Origin: Pelodera strongyloides
Lineage: Eukaryota > Nematoda > Chromadorea > Rhabditida > Rhabditidae
Assembly: GCA_036852015.1 (NCBI GenBank)
Contig: JAANDG010000149.1
Span: 124,001-188,000 of the forward strand
Length of the DNA stretch: 64,000 nt
Direction: 5' to 3'
Shown: piece after piece, positions 1 through 10,252 of the stretch
How positions within the stretch are numbered: position 1 is the stretch's first letter
Layout of the letters: each line of letters opens with the position of its first letter
The notes under the pieces: model-generated
What the model was told of the DNA's origin: nothing
Seen by the model: only the letters and a program-made list of their open reading frames with translations
Databases searched by the model: none
Position numbers and translations under genes: made by a program

Positions 1-3000
1 AAATGTGGTAAAGTCGCCCACGAAGACCGATTTTGGAATGATTTTCGAGTGCATTTATCAGTCTCTCGATGCGAACTACAAAGTGGGCAAAATGGAGGAC
101 GAGGTTTGTTTTTCTTCTTGTATTGAGCAGTTTATGCTGAAAGAGCAAAAGCGATATATTACAGATAAATTTTAGAAGTGTGACAAGTAATTTGGGAAAA
201 TATAACACATCTGTACCATCACTTGGGGATTTCATTTTGTATTCCATAGTCGGCTCCATTCTCTCACGTCAGAATGCTATTTTCTGTCTCCAGGGAATAC
301 CCACCCGTGAGAATCACGGTGTTATTTGTTATTTATTAAATACACCAAAAGATGTTCATCAGGGGATGAAAAAAACGAACATATAAACGCACATAGACGC
401 CGATAAGATTAGCATTGAGTTTGGATATTCTGCATTTGGAATATTGTTGCAAAAGAAATTGTTTTCAAATCAAAAGAAACCAAACTGTTTTGTTTGGACA
501 TACCTTGAATCAATGCCTTTAGCAAATAATGTGATATTTCCTGTTAAAAATAAGTTTTTTAAAAAGCGTTTGTTGTGAATAGTTGAATTCGGCTTCTGAT
601 GTCTTTCCTCTACCACAGGTGCCCAAAATCTTCAAAGGTCTCGGTTATTCACCCAGCATAAAGCCGTCTTCTATGCAACTGTTTCCGCACCGCACGTGTG
701 GCCTCATCTGTGCGCGGCTCTTGTCTGGCTCATCGACTATGTTCAGGTATTTGGTTGTCCTTAGTTTTACTAGAGAGTTTTCCCTGACGAATGCACTGAT
801 CACTCTAACGTTACCCTTAAGTATGCTCTATTGCTCTGTGTATGGTGTAATTACAATGTTCCAACGAAGTGATGCGTAAAATCACGCACCAACCACTCAC
901 GGCTTGGATTAGAGGACTAGAAGATCTTCGAAGGTTTTATTTCCAAATTTGTGTATTTGAATTTGGTTCAGCCATGGGTCCTCCACGTTTATGCAACATT
1001 CTAATTCCGGCGGTGGCTCGCCGGCGGGTTCTGGGGTAAAAAAACATTTCCGTATTATCAGGGACTTGTGCTAATTGCTTATGCTTCTTTTAGATGTACA
1101 ACTCCGTAGTTCCATCTGATATTTTGTTGACGACTGACGAACAGAGAACCAACAATGAGGCTGGACATCGGACCGTAAGTATTCCGTAATAAATAAATAT
1201 AAACCTTTTACGCCTCCTCAAGAGCGTGCACCCTTTATTCAAGGGTGGTAACTGTATAGTGTTGAAATTTGGCTTATGACATATTCCGCAGAGGTTCTGA
1301 GCAGGTACAGCGGTTTATAGGCAGGGAGTATGTATATATAGAATTTATAGATCGTAGAAGTATATTGCGGTTTCAATCAAGGCTTGTCCACCGGAACAGT
1401 ATACTTTTTAGATCAAGTATTTGAGCCTGCAGGCTGCATTTCGTGAGAGCTTCATGCAGAATGTTCAACCAGATGAGGAATTTATCAATAAGTATATCAT
1501 TTCCATTCTTTTTTTTTGCATTCGGATTTTGCAGTGCAAGTCTTCTGTTTGAGTTTAAGTTTGGTTTATGCTCATGATTTTCTCTTCTAGGAACATTGCG
1601 TCCTTCCGTAGACTACTTGAGGACAATTGCAATGTTGATGGTCAATTAAAAGAGACGGAGGCTGCCAATGCGCTAATCCAGGAAGAAATTGAAGCCATGA
1701 AGAATGACGTGAGTTTCCTTCGTTTATTATGAATATGTTTTCTCTCTAGTGCCCTCGGCTCTCAAGTCACAGCCTAAAATCCGAACACCGAGTTTTGAGG
1801 CGGTGACTTGGAGGGGTGGTACCACAAAGTAGCATAAATAGACAGAAATCAACTTCGGATTCACCGACCAGGTTGTACCTGAAGGCATGTTCGAAGAATA
1901 TTCCATTATTGATTTGTAGAAGCACCTTACCGTTGGTAACTCTGTGCTTACTGTGTGGATCTTTTTTGTTTAATGCGAAAACTTGCGGACTTACTCTAGT
2001 ATAGGTCTTCTTGTCTTCTTCGTTTAGCACGGCAAGGAAGAGGTGCTGAAGCACGAAGTAACCTCTTTGCACGCGGATATCAGAGCCGCACAATCGTACC
2101 TGGCAGACTTGGAACGAACCGTGCCTCAGTACGAACGTGCTTATGTAAGATTAAGATTTTGAAATATCTAAGTAATTGTTGGAACTTGGAACTTTGTTGC
2201 ATTATAACGTAAATCGCGTACTCTCAATATGAACGTTCAGTAACACTAAGTCAGTGGTTTTGAATTGAACTTGAAGCGCCAACTATAGATTGAATTTTTC
2301 TGAAGCGCCAACTACAGTTTTCTCTGTTCAGGATGAGAATAAGAGGTCATTGGATGTCGCGGAAGAGGAACTGAAACGATTGCAAGACAGCGTATGTTAT
2401 TCTGATTTTAAGGCGGTTAAGATAAGTTAGAACTAGAACTAGGCAGGTCTCGTAGAGTTGAGAGGTGAAGCCTGTTCTCTGTTGAGTGAACAGAGTAAAG
2501 GAAAAACATGAAGCTCCCGAAACGTATCTTAAAGGTTTATGTAATAATACACTAAAACACATAATTGATTGAAAGTATGCCCCTGTAACGTAGATAATTT
2601 ATTTTCGTGAAGTCTCACAATCAAACAGACAGAGTAACAGACAGACATGTAAACTTTCTAATATTAAAAACCAGTCGGCTGCCGCTGCCTGAGGCGACTT
2701 ACATGTAAATGTGATTGGTTTAGGGCGCGTTCGGGTTGCTCTTTCCGAAAGGAAAACATGCAAATTTATCGTTCGGGTTGGATCTTTCCGAAAGGATTTA
2801 ATGCTTTGAGAAAGCAAAAAACACAGTATGAATTTGCATGTTGAACATGCAAATGTATGAATTAGCATGGTTAACATGCAAATTCATACTGTATTTTTGG
2901 CTTTTTCAAAGCATTAAATCCTTTCGGAAACAGCCAACCCGAACGATAAATTTGCATGTTTTCCTTTCGGAAAGAGCAACCCGAACGCGCCCTTAGCATG

Positions 3001-6000
3001 TGCATACTTATATACAAAGCTTCAAACGATCATAAGAAATTCACATAATAGGAAACAATTGCATATGCATACTTCGATATTGAGCTGCGAAGCTCTTTTT
3101 ATACCCGAACACGAAATTTGCGTTTCCGTAACGCACATCGGTATGCAAATTACGCTACAGTTACTCTTTTATATAATAACATGTTTCATGTTTTTAGGTG
3201 GCTCAGAAACAGGAGCTCATCAATCAGCAAAACGTTGGCCATGGACTATCGGGTGACGAGGCGAGGAAACTGATGAGGGAAATTGCTGCAGTTGGTTTTT
3301 TTAATCCTTTTACTTTTCGCAAAAAGGGGAATAACTTGTCTGATGAATCTGCACGTCATTGCGAGGATTTCCTTATCCATTATATTGTTCTTTATTCTAT
3401 CTACATGTGTTGTAGAGTGTTGTAGAATTGTTTATTTATTCTAATTTTATGTTCATTTGCATAAGCTGCATAATAATGCTGGTGTACTCGATGCGTTTCA
3501 AAAACCGACCAGTATTTCGCTTTGAGATGACGATGACATTACTAAAAGAGCTAGGTGGAATATCTACCTCTGCCTTCACGTTTAACTTTGTTCTATCCCG
3601 TGCTCGCATGCTGTTGTTGTTGTTGTTGCCGGAGGCAGCCAGCGTGGTTGATCATCCTCGCGAGATGGGCTATAAGAGGCCTAAAAATGTTGCCACTTCC
3701 CGTGGCTGATTCCATAGGTTGGTAGGAATGAGCGTCGTGGGGTGGGCGGGGCATGTGAAGAGGTGGTGGACGTCGTGGGGGCTGTTTCCACAATCTGGGC
3801 AGGAGTCTGGAACACTGTCGTCAACACGATGGAGGTAGTGGTTCGTGAATCTGCTGTGACCGGAGCGGAGTTGGCTGAGGGTGCATCTGACGTTTCGCGG
3901 AAGATCTGCTTCTTCTTTGTGGATGTCTGGTGGCGGTCTCCCCCCCAGGATGGCGGGTGGCTTGAGTGTGCGTTTTTCCTCGGCGACTGCTATGGTGTGG
4001 ACTGCGCCGGCGACTGCCTTTGCGCAGCTTGGGTCGGAGGCTCCTGCGATAGCTGCCATGACCGTGTTCTTATGGGCCATGCGGGTGCTCGCTTTCATGT
4101 TGCGAGGCGGAAGGGGCTTCTGCAGGATTCCGTGACAGGCGTGGCTCGGATCAGAGGAGCGAGCGAGGAATTGAGCGGAGAGCATGTCCAGATGGCTGCG
4201 GACTTGCATTATCTTTGCCTCTGAGTGGAGGTGATCGATGTCTGCCATTTTGTGGTTCCCTGTGATGGTTCTGAGGGCTGCATTCTGGGCACGCTGGATC
4301 GAGTCAATGGCGGAGGTGGAGACGAAGCTGGACCAGGCTGGGGCTGCATAGGCATACACTGCTTGGGAGATAGCCTTGCTCGCATGCTGTAGATTTGTTC
4401 TGTGTTTGAATGGCATTAGTTAGTATTACGATTGTAGTAATAGCACAAAAATGTCTTCTTAAGAATAAGGACGAGCTGTCGAATCTGAGCGATGTCAGCG
4501 ACCTGTTGGCTAAGGATTTATGGAAGGAGACTCCCAAAGTGAAGGCCGCGTTCAAAGAGGTAAGATTTGACATTTGACCCACATTCTGCAGATTACTAAA
4601 CTGTGCGTACGTCCCGTGCCTGAAAATGTCCGCAGAATCTAGCGAACACATAGTTGAGAGCTGTATTGGTGAAATGCCTACTGTTGTTGCTACACTTATG
4701 TATGATGTGTCTACTACTGTAGCCGTTTTAAGGCTGTTGTGCGTTACCAAGAGTGGTACCGCTCCGTTATCGACATTGAGAGAAAAGTGAACTCGGCCGG
4801 TGCCAGTTTTAATGAGGTAGGTTATTAGTTTTCCAATTTAGTGTGAATGCAAGAGTTTTCAAGGTTTCAACCATAGTTTCAACTTTGCTTCTTCGACTTG
4901 TGTTCAAGTTTAGTTGAAAAGTTGGATGTGCAAAAGCCCTGCTTGTGAACGACGAATCTGGAGTATCATATGTTGGCACGTGTATCAATTTAGCTGTTAA
5001 AGCGAAATGACACCCAGTTTAGGGTTTTTCACCAAAAATAGTTTAAGTTTAAATAATTTTATCAATGAAAAGCAACATAAAAAAATACCATAAATGGATA
5101 GGAACTGAAAAAATAACAAAGAAAAAACATAACTGCTCGCATTTTACATAGAAAAATTGTCCATTGCGCTAGCCTAATACATTTCACCCACGCACCCAAA
5201 AATTAAATCTCCCGCTTAATAACCATTCCGAGACTTGTAGTTTGGATTTACTCGTAGTGTTCATTTCAAATCTGTTAGGCACTAGTGCACAAATTCCTGA
5301 TGAAACCACACCAGTAGAAGCCGTAGCCGAGTGGTAGCGCTCTCGCTTTCGAGAGGTCCCCGTCCCGGGTTCAACCCCACAGCCGGTAAACAATTTTGCG
5401 TGAAATATTACTTCCCGAGAACGAGAAAGGAGCTGTCAGTTCGCTTTAATGAATACTGTAACTGATCAGTTTTTTTATGAATAATATAATTGTACCATTG
5501 TACGTGCTTGAGTTGCAGTTGGATGTGCAAACACCGTGTCCAGCCGATGCTCGTGAGCTGCTCAACCTGGTGGTTAACGATTCCCATAAGCTGGTACGTT
5601 TACCAGTGGTACACTTTATTTTGTTAGGTTCTCACGTTCTTCCAATTCACTTTTTTTCTTTCTATTATAAATTGAGTGGTGAAGGTATGTCCTTGTTCAG
5701 CAGAGAAGAAACTATAAGCCGGACGAATTTTGATAACTTTACCTTTCAAGTGCCGTTGACTGTTGCATTTAGATTATGCGAATCCAACAACTGATCGAGA
5801 ATCATAAGCGGGAGTCGCACTCTGCGTTCAATCAAGCCGACCGGGAGATTGTACAGTTGCGGTAGGGGTTCTTGTTGTCTTAGTTACTTAATTTGTTATT
5901 TGTAATGAATAACCTCACTAGCTTCACTTGGTAGAATCAGTCAACACTAAACTTGTGCAGTTTCACCAATAATTACCACGTAATCTGCGGTTAGGCTTAG

Positions 6001-9000
6001 GCTCATTACAGTAACAAGTGGTTGTATTCAAGCGGAAAGAAACTAAGGGATTGTTCACATTTTAATACATAAAAAGTTCCTTCTGCTTGCTTGAAGTTCC
6101 CTCGTGCTTTGTTGTTCGGGTCTGTAGTAAACGATTCTTTGATTTCTTGGAAGCGTTTGACTTATAAATCATACCGTAGTACATTTCCAGGGAACACTGC
6201 ATGGAGCTTGAAGAAAAGCTGGAGAAGATGAAGAAAGAGGAGGAACGAGAGAACAGACAAAGAAAGCGCGAAAGAGAGGTGCGAATTGAGTATAGTAGAT
6301 TAAGCTACGAGGTGATCTTTAGTTTAATAAGCACGTGTAGGAGTTTCCTTCTTTCATTTTGTTTTGTCGTTTGGTTTGGTTTGTCATTGGTCAGTGATAT
6401 CTTCCCCCATTCCCAAGTTTTTTTCTGCTTCACTCCATGTTTCATCTTTCTATAGGTCTGGACAAAGAATGTCGGTCTGTTGGAGATGCAGGTGGATAGC
6501 TTGGAAAGCGAGAAAGAGCGCTTGGCGGACAAAGAGTAAGTATCCAACGTTAAGAAATTTATTTTCCTAATCATTTTATTCTGAAAGTATGAGTGGTAGT
6601 TAGTCCTATTAGCTTACATATACTAACTTGTATTACATGTATACTTAATTTATAACTTGTATACTTTACCCCAATCACAATCCATTATTGAGGTAATTCG
6701 TTCGTTGCTTATTCTGCGTTTTATTTATGTCCACCACATTCAGCTTGCAAATCGTGCGATTCAACAACGACATTGAGATTGCAAGAAATGTGCAAAAGGA
6801 AACCATGGATATGTTGAACGGTTTGATGGTATGTGAGGTTTATTACGATTTTTATAGTACGAAAGGAACTATAGCAAATGCTGCTAGTTTGCCGGTTTGA
6901 GCTGCCGATGCCGACGAGAAATATGAAATCTGTCAACTAGGCGGTACTTGTTTCAAACAATACACTTTTTATATTGTATTCATTTTTCATTCATTATATT
7001 CATTCATTATATTGTATTCATTATATTATATTCATTATTTAGGTTAACTTCAATACAAAGTTTTTGGACAAACTCGCGATGGCGGGACAACGAATGGAGG
7101 ATGTTAAGGTATGGTTATTGTCATTATATGTTACCAGTCGGCTACCGCCGCCTGAGGCGTCTTTCCAATATTCGCTGATGGTCGCTATGTTTCACTGGGC
7201 TATATCTATAAGTAGAGGCAACTCTTTCTCGCAAGAATAGTTTCCTGGGGAAAGAACTTAGTTTCTGTTGACTATATTTCTCCTAAATTGTCTGCAACTT
7301 GCTCTACTCTAGGACATCGAAAAAATTGCCAAAGCCTAAAAGCAGCTTAATATCGCGTGGCTGATACGCCGCAATGTTTCTCTGGGCTATATAAGTTAGG
7401 AGGAAACATTTCTATCCAAAGAGTCTCCAGTCTTTCTTTTTCTTTTTGAAACCCATACCAATATTGAACACGGGTTAGAACTTAGTTTCTGTTGACTATA
7501 TTCGTCCTAAATTGTCTGCAACTTGCTGGACTCTACAATATCGAAAAAAACGAAAAAATTTCAAATCCTAAAAAAAGGAATGTGCCTGGATGATACGTCG
7601 CAATGTTTCGCTGGGCTATATAAGTTAGAAGCAAACATTTGTCCGAAGGAAATGGTTTCACTTTTGTTATTTTCCTTTTGAAACCTACACCTATATCAAA
7701 CACGGGGATATAACTTAGTTTCTGTTGACTATATTCCTCCTAAATAAGGACCGGCGCCACGGGGAACATCAAGTTGCGCACACATCGATGCCATTGACAG
7801 GGAATTATTATAATTGCGAATATGCTTCTTGAATTGCATGGAACAGGGATCTCGGCCTACTTGCCGCACAATCGCTCGAACGATACCCCGCAAGCATTCT
7901 GTATATGGCAGCCTTTGTAGCGTTCACTGGGCGTTCCGCAGTGGAGGTGCCCTGCAGTGGGTGTTCTTTGAACTCTATCGCTCGGCATGTACTCCGCGCC
8001 CTTGGTGTACATGCAAACTTTTGTGTGGTGCTCATGTGAGCGCTCCACAATGGCGTTGCACAGCAAGTGGATGTTCCTTGAACATTATCGCTCGGCCGAT
8101 ACTCCGCTTCCTTGGAGTATAATGCAACATTTTGTGTGGCATTCGAGTGAGCCATCCGCAATGGCGTTGGTGAGTATATGCAGTGAGTATATGCAGTCTG
8201 CGAGTGCGTAGCTCAGGGCTGGATTCTCGTAGGTTGCTCAAGGTGAGGATAATCTCACGTTGAAAGGCAATATGGAAAATTTTTGTAAAATAAGAGTAAA
8301 TAAAGCATTAGACGAAAAAGCGTGATTTCAAGTTTTCAAAATTGGTCGTTCTTTGAGTTTTGTGCCGTGAGTGTCTTTGAACCCTTTGTGCCGCAGAAAC
8401 GCCCGAACGATACACCACACATATTCCACATATGCAGCCTTTTTTGGACGTTTGTGAGAGGGGCGCTCGGGAAGTGAGATGGCTCAGTGCACGGGAACGT
8501 GAACTACTGAACCAATCCTACAACCTGAGCGTAACGCACATCATCCAAACACACAATCAATCAAACAAACAAACAAACAAACAAAGCTCCCAACTTTATA
8601 TAATAAGATATTGTTTACCCTTATTATTCAGTTCTAATTATTACGATGCGCGGCAAGATTAAAGGGATCAGCTCACCTTAAATTGTGTCTGTTTTTTTTG
8701 TTTCTTTATTTTCTATAAGGGATAGTAAAAATTTGGAATACAAAAAGTAGTGTTCAATTTGAATACTCACGAAGATATTGGGTGATAAAGTGGTGGATTG
8801 ATCGGGCCGAAATGCAAAGAGGGCAATTGTCCTGCCTTGTTTGTATAGGATAATTGCCCTTTTTGCATTTCGGCCCGATCAATCCACCACTTTATCACCC
8901 AATATCTTCGTGAGTATTGAAATTGAACACTACTTTTTCTATTCCAAATTTTTATTATCCCTTATAGAAAATAAAGAAACAAAAAAAACAGACACAATTT

Positions 9001-9723
9001 AAGGTGAGCTGATCCCTTTAATTGTGTAAAAGCTATTTGCTTCATCAGAGTATGTGCCCTATTTGGAACGGTTAAGATGTTGGACGACGTCCACCCGCAT
9101 GGACGCTTTTCCTGCCACGTTTTGTATTTGCAACGACTTACTTTTGACACTAAAGAATCCTAATTGTTTTGGTATTCGCCTCTTTTTCACGTGAGTCGTA
9201 CGTGTTCGATTGATGCGCTCTTTCTTCCCCGTGGCTTCTTTCTAATAGAGTATTTATATTACGCGTCCGCATATGAAAGTCATCCATGTTATCGCAGTTT
9301 TCAATAGCACCTAATGTAAAATGGTGAACTTGGATGGATGGTACTTTCGCGGTAAAAATACGCGAACGTATAACATTAAGGCGCATTCGAGATGGACATT
9401 TTCCGGAAAAGAAAAGAAAAAAGTGGTTCGAGATGGACACCGAGAAAAAAAATAACATGCAAAATAATTGTCGAAAATGCAAATGTACAGTAATTGAAAC
9501 TAAAATCAGCCGATCATTTGCATGTGTAAGCGTGGCAATTGCATTCTTTTCTGGTGAAATCCATCTCGAACCAAAAGTTTGCTTTTTCTTTTCCGGAAAT
9601 GTCCATCTCGAATGCGCCCTAAGTGATCGTGACTCCTTGTTTCAGGAGGCAAAAGCGGGCATTCGGGATGCGGTGTCACAAATCAGCAATAAGATTCAGA
9701 ATATTGATCTTCTAAAGAAGTGA
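1..9723 (+). CDS. NDC80: NDC80, second copy: 5' end outside window, one frameshift
   Basis: Near-identical copy of the gene at 17969-25760, entering the window inside exon 4. Exons: 1-103, 619-746, 1094-1174, 1412-1491, 1591-1708, 2028-2144, 2332-2391, 3198-3290, 4464-4559, 4733-4816, 5519-5593, 5773-5861, 6191-6278, 6456-6535, 6744-6828, 7043-7108, 9646-9723. Every exon has the same length as in the intact copy except 619-746, which is 128 instead of 129 nt: one A is missing near 676, breaking the calponin-homology domain before the PHVWPH motif. All other frames, splice sites and the stop are kept. Replacements seen against the other copy include V/A, R/S, S/L, H/R and M/V. Introns carry transposon insertions that the other copy lacks. 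It could be a young pseudogene, or a functional allele with a homopolymer sequencing error. Confidence 0.85.
676..679 (+). other. 1-bp deletion (frameshift) in NDC80 copy 1
   Basis: The left copy reads ATGCAACTG where the right copy (about 19777) reads ATGCAAACTG, so an AAA run is reduced to AA. The shift leads out of the conserved CH-domain sequence and into a different frame for the rest of the exon. Short-homopolymer loss is also a common long-read error. Confidence 0.8.
2720..2995. mobile_element. 270-bp foldback MITE with TTA target duplication (NDC80 copy 1 intron)
   Basis: Element 2723-2992 is almost entirely one inverted repeat: the left end GGGCGCGTTCGGGTTGCTC is repeated inverted at the right end, with about 58 bp of near-perfect arm followed by further imperfect pairing. 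It is flanked by TTA on each side. The other copy has the empty site GGTTTAGCATG (about 21826). A TTA duplication is typical of PIF/Harbinger-type elements; no transposase is present. Confidence 0.88.
3601..4390 (-). mobile_element. 5'-truncated non-LTR retrotransposon with 14-bp target duplication
   Basis: The element lies at about 3615-4376 in an NDC80 copy 1 intron, read on the - strand. The ORF down to 3670 encodes the C-terminal end of a Jockey/CR1-like reverse transcriptase: YAAPAWSSF, then IDSIQRAQNAALR, then QLRSGHSRF and the Cys/His motif CPDCGNSPHDVHHLFTC. The stop is followed by a short 3'UTR and a (CAA)n tail. It is flanked by direct repeats TGCTCGCATGCTGT at 3601-3614 and 4377-4390. 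The right-hand copy has the target once (22330-22343, one mismatch). A recent insertion is therefore directly visible. Confidence 0.9.
4997..5449. mobile_element. TTAA-flanked inverted-repeat element carrying a tRNA-like module (copy 1)
   Basis: Ends AGCGAAATGACA and the inverted AGCGAACTGACA, flanked by TTAA at 4997-5000 and 5446-5449. Present in both NDC80 copies (22941-23396 in copy 2). Inside it lies a tRNA-like sequence with A and B boxes at about 5317-5388. Confidence 0.7.
7129..8606. mobile_element. 1.5-kb insertion in NDC80 copy 1 built of two repeat arrays
   Basis: Absent from copy 2, where the flanks join at about 25080. It starts with a sequence also found at 2671 and 21775 (CCAGTCGGCTACCGCCGCCT). 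About 7170-7750 holds three diverged copies of a 180-230-bp unit marked by CAATGTTTC-CTGGGCTATATAAG and TTAGTTTCTGTTGACTATATT. About 7960-8165 holds two copies of a roughly 110-bp unit (TTGAAC-TATCGCTCGGC to CAATGGCGTTG), with related pieces on both sides. The right end is an (AAAC)n tract (about 8560-8586). No transposase or convincing ORF. The family is unknown; the simple-repeat tail suggests a retroposed, non-autonomous element. Confidence 0.6.
8659..9021. mobile_element. 355-bp near-perfect foldback element with TTAA flanks
   Basis: Arms of about 160-170 bp are nearly perfect inverted copies (left end AGGGATCAGCTCACC, right end its complement), separated by a short spacer around 8830-8850. 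Flanked by TTAA at 8659-8662 and 9018-9021. The homologous site in copy 2 (25132-25135) has a single TGAA and no element. TTAA duplication is the hallmark of piggyBac-type integration; the assignment is inference because no transposase is encoded. Confidence 0.88.
9379..9619. mobile_element. Inverted-repeat element, long form
   Basis: Ends GGCGCATTCGAGATGGACA and its inverted complement, with TTA at the left edge, located just before the last NDC80 exon. Copy 2 has the same element at the same place but only 98 bp long (25558-25655), so the internal part differs between copies. Confidence 0.75.
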
Positions 9724-10246
9724 TTGCGCTGTAAGTTGAGCTGTCTCGTTTTATTACTTATCTTTTATTTATTTATTTTTTGCGTTGTTAAGATCATCTT
9801 CCCCTTTCTATCCCATGTTTTATTGCTTTAGTTAATTAGCATCAGTGTTCGGCTGTATATCAAATACGTGGCTAGGATTACTTTCTCTGCATCTCCGATC
9901 TCCCCGAATTGTACTCCTGGTGACTCATTTGCATTTTTGATCTTTTCCCATATTTCATAGTACTTCATTTGCTACTGCTACTGCCTTCACGTGCATTTCA
10001 CCGACTGTATATCGGGACCATTTGATTTTGGGGACTATAGTGTACATATAACTGACGGGTAACTCATCATTACCTCGTTATTTATTGGCCAACTATGTAG
10101 AACATCTTCTCCCGGGGTTTCCTGTATAACTATTAGTCCTTCAGGGGTTGAAATGTTATCGTAACCCTAGATAGAACGCCATTTTTCTTCTGTATATTAT
10201 TGTATTACCACTATCACACATCCCTGCTTCTATATACCAAATGTTT

Positions 10247-10252
10247 AATAAA
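10247..10252 (+). terminator. Poly(A) signal of NDC80 copy 1
   Basis: AATAAA lies about 525 bases after the NDC80 stop. The same sequence and context occur at 26287-26292 downstream of the other copy. Confidence 0.5.

Noticed and set aside
3742..4224. 160-codon + strand ORF
   Set aside because: Antisense shadow of the reverse-transcriptase fragment on the - strand.
7808..8241. Overlapping ORFs on both strands with Cys-rich repeats
   Set aside because: They follow the 110-bp tandem units of the inserted repeat; frames conflict and no domain is visible.
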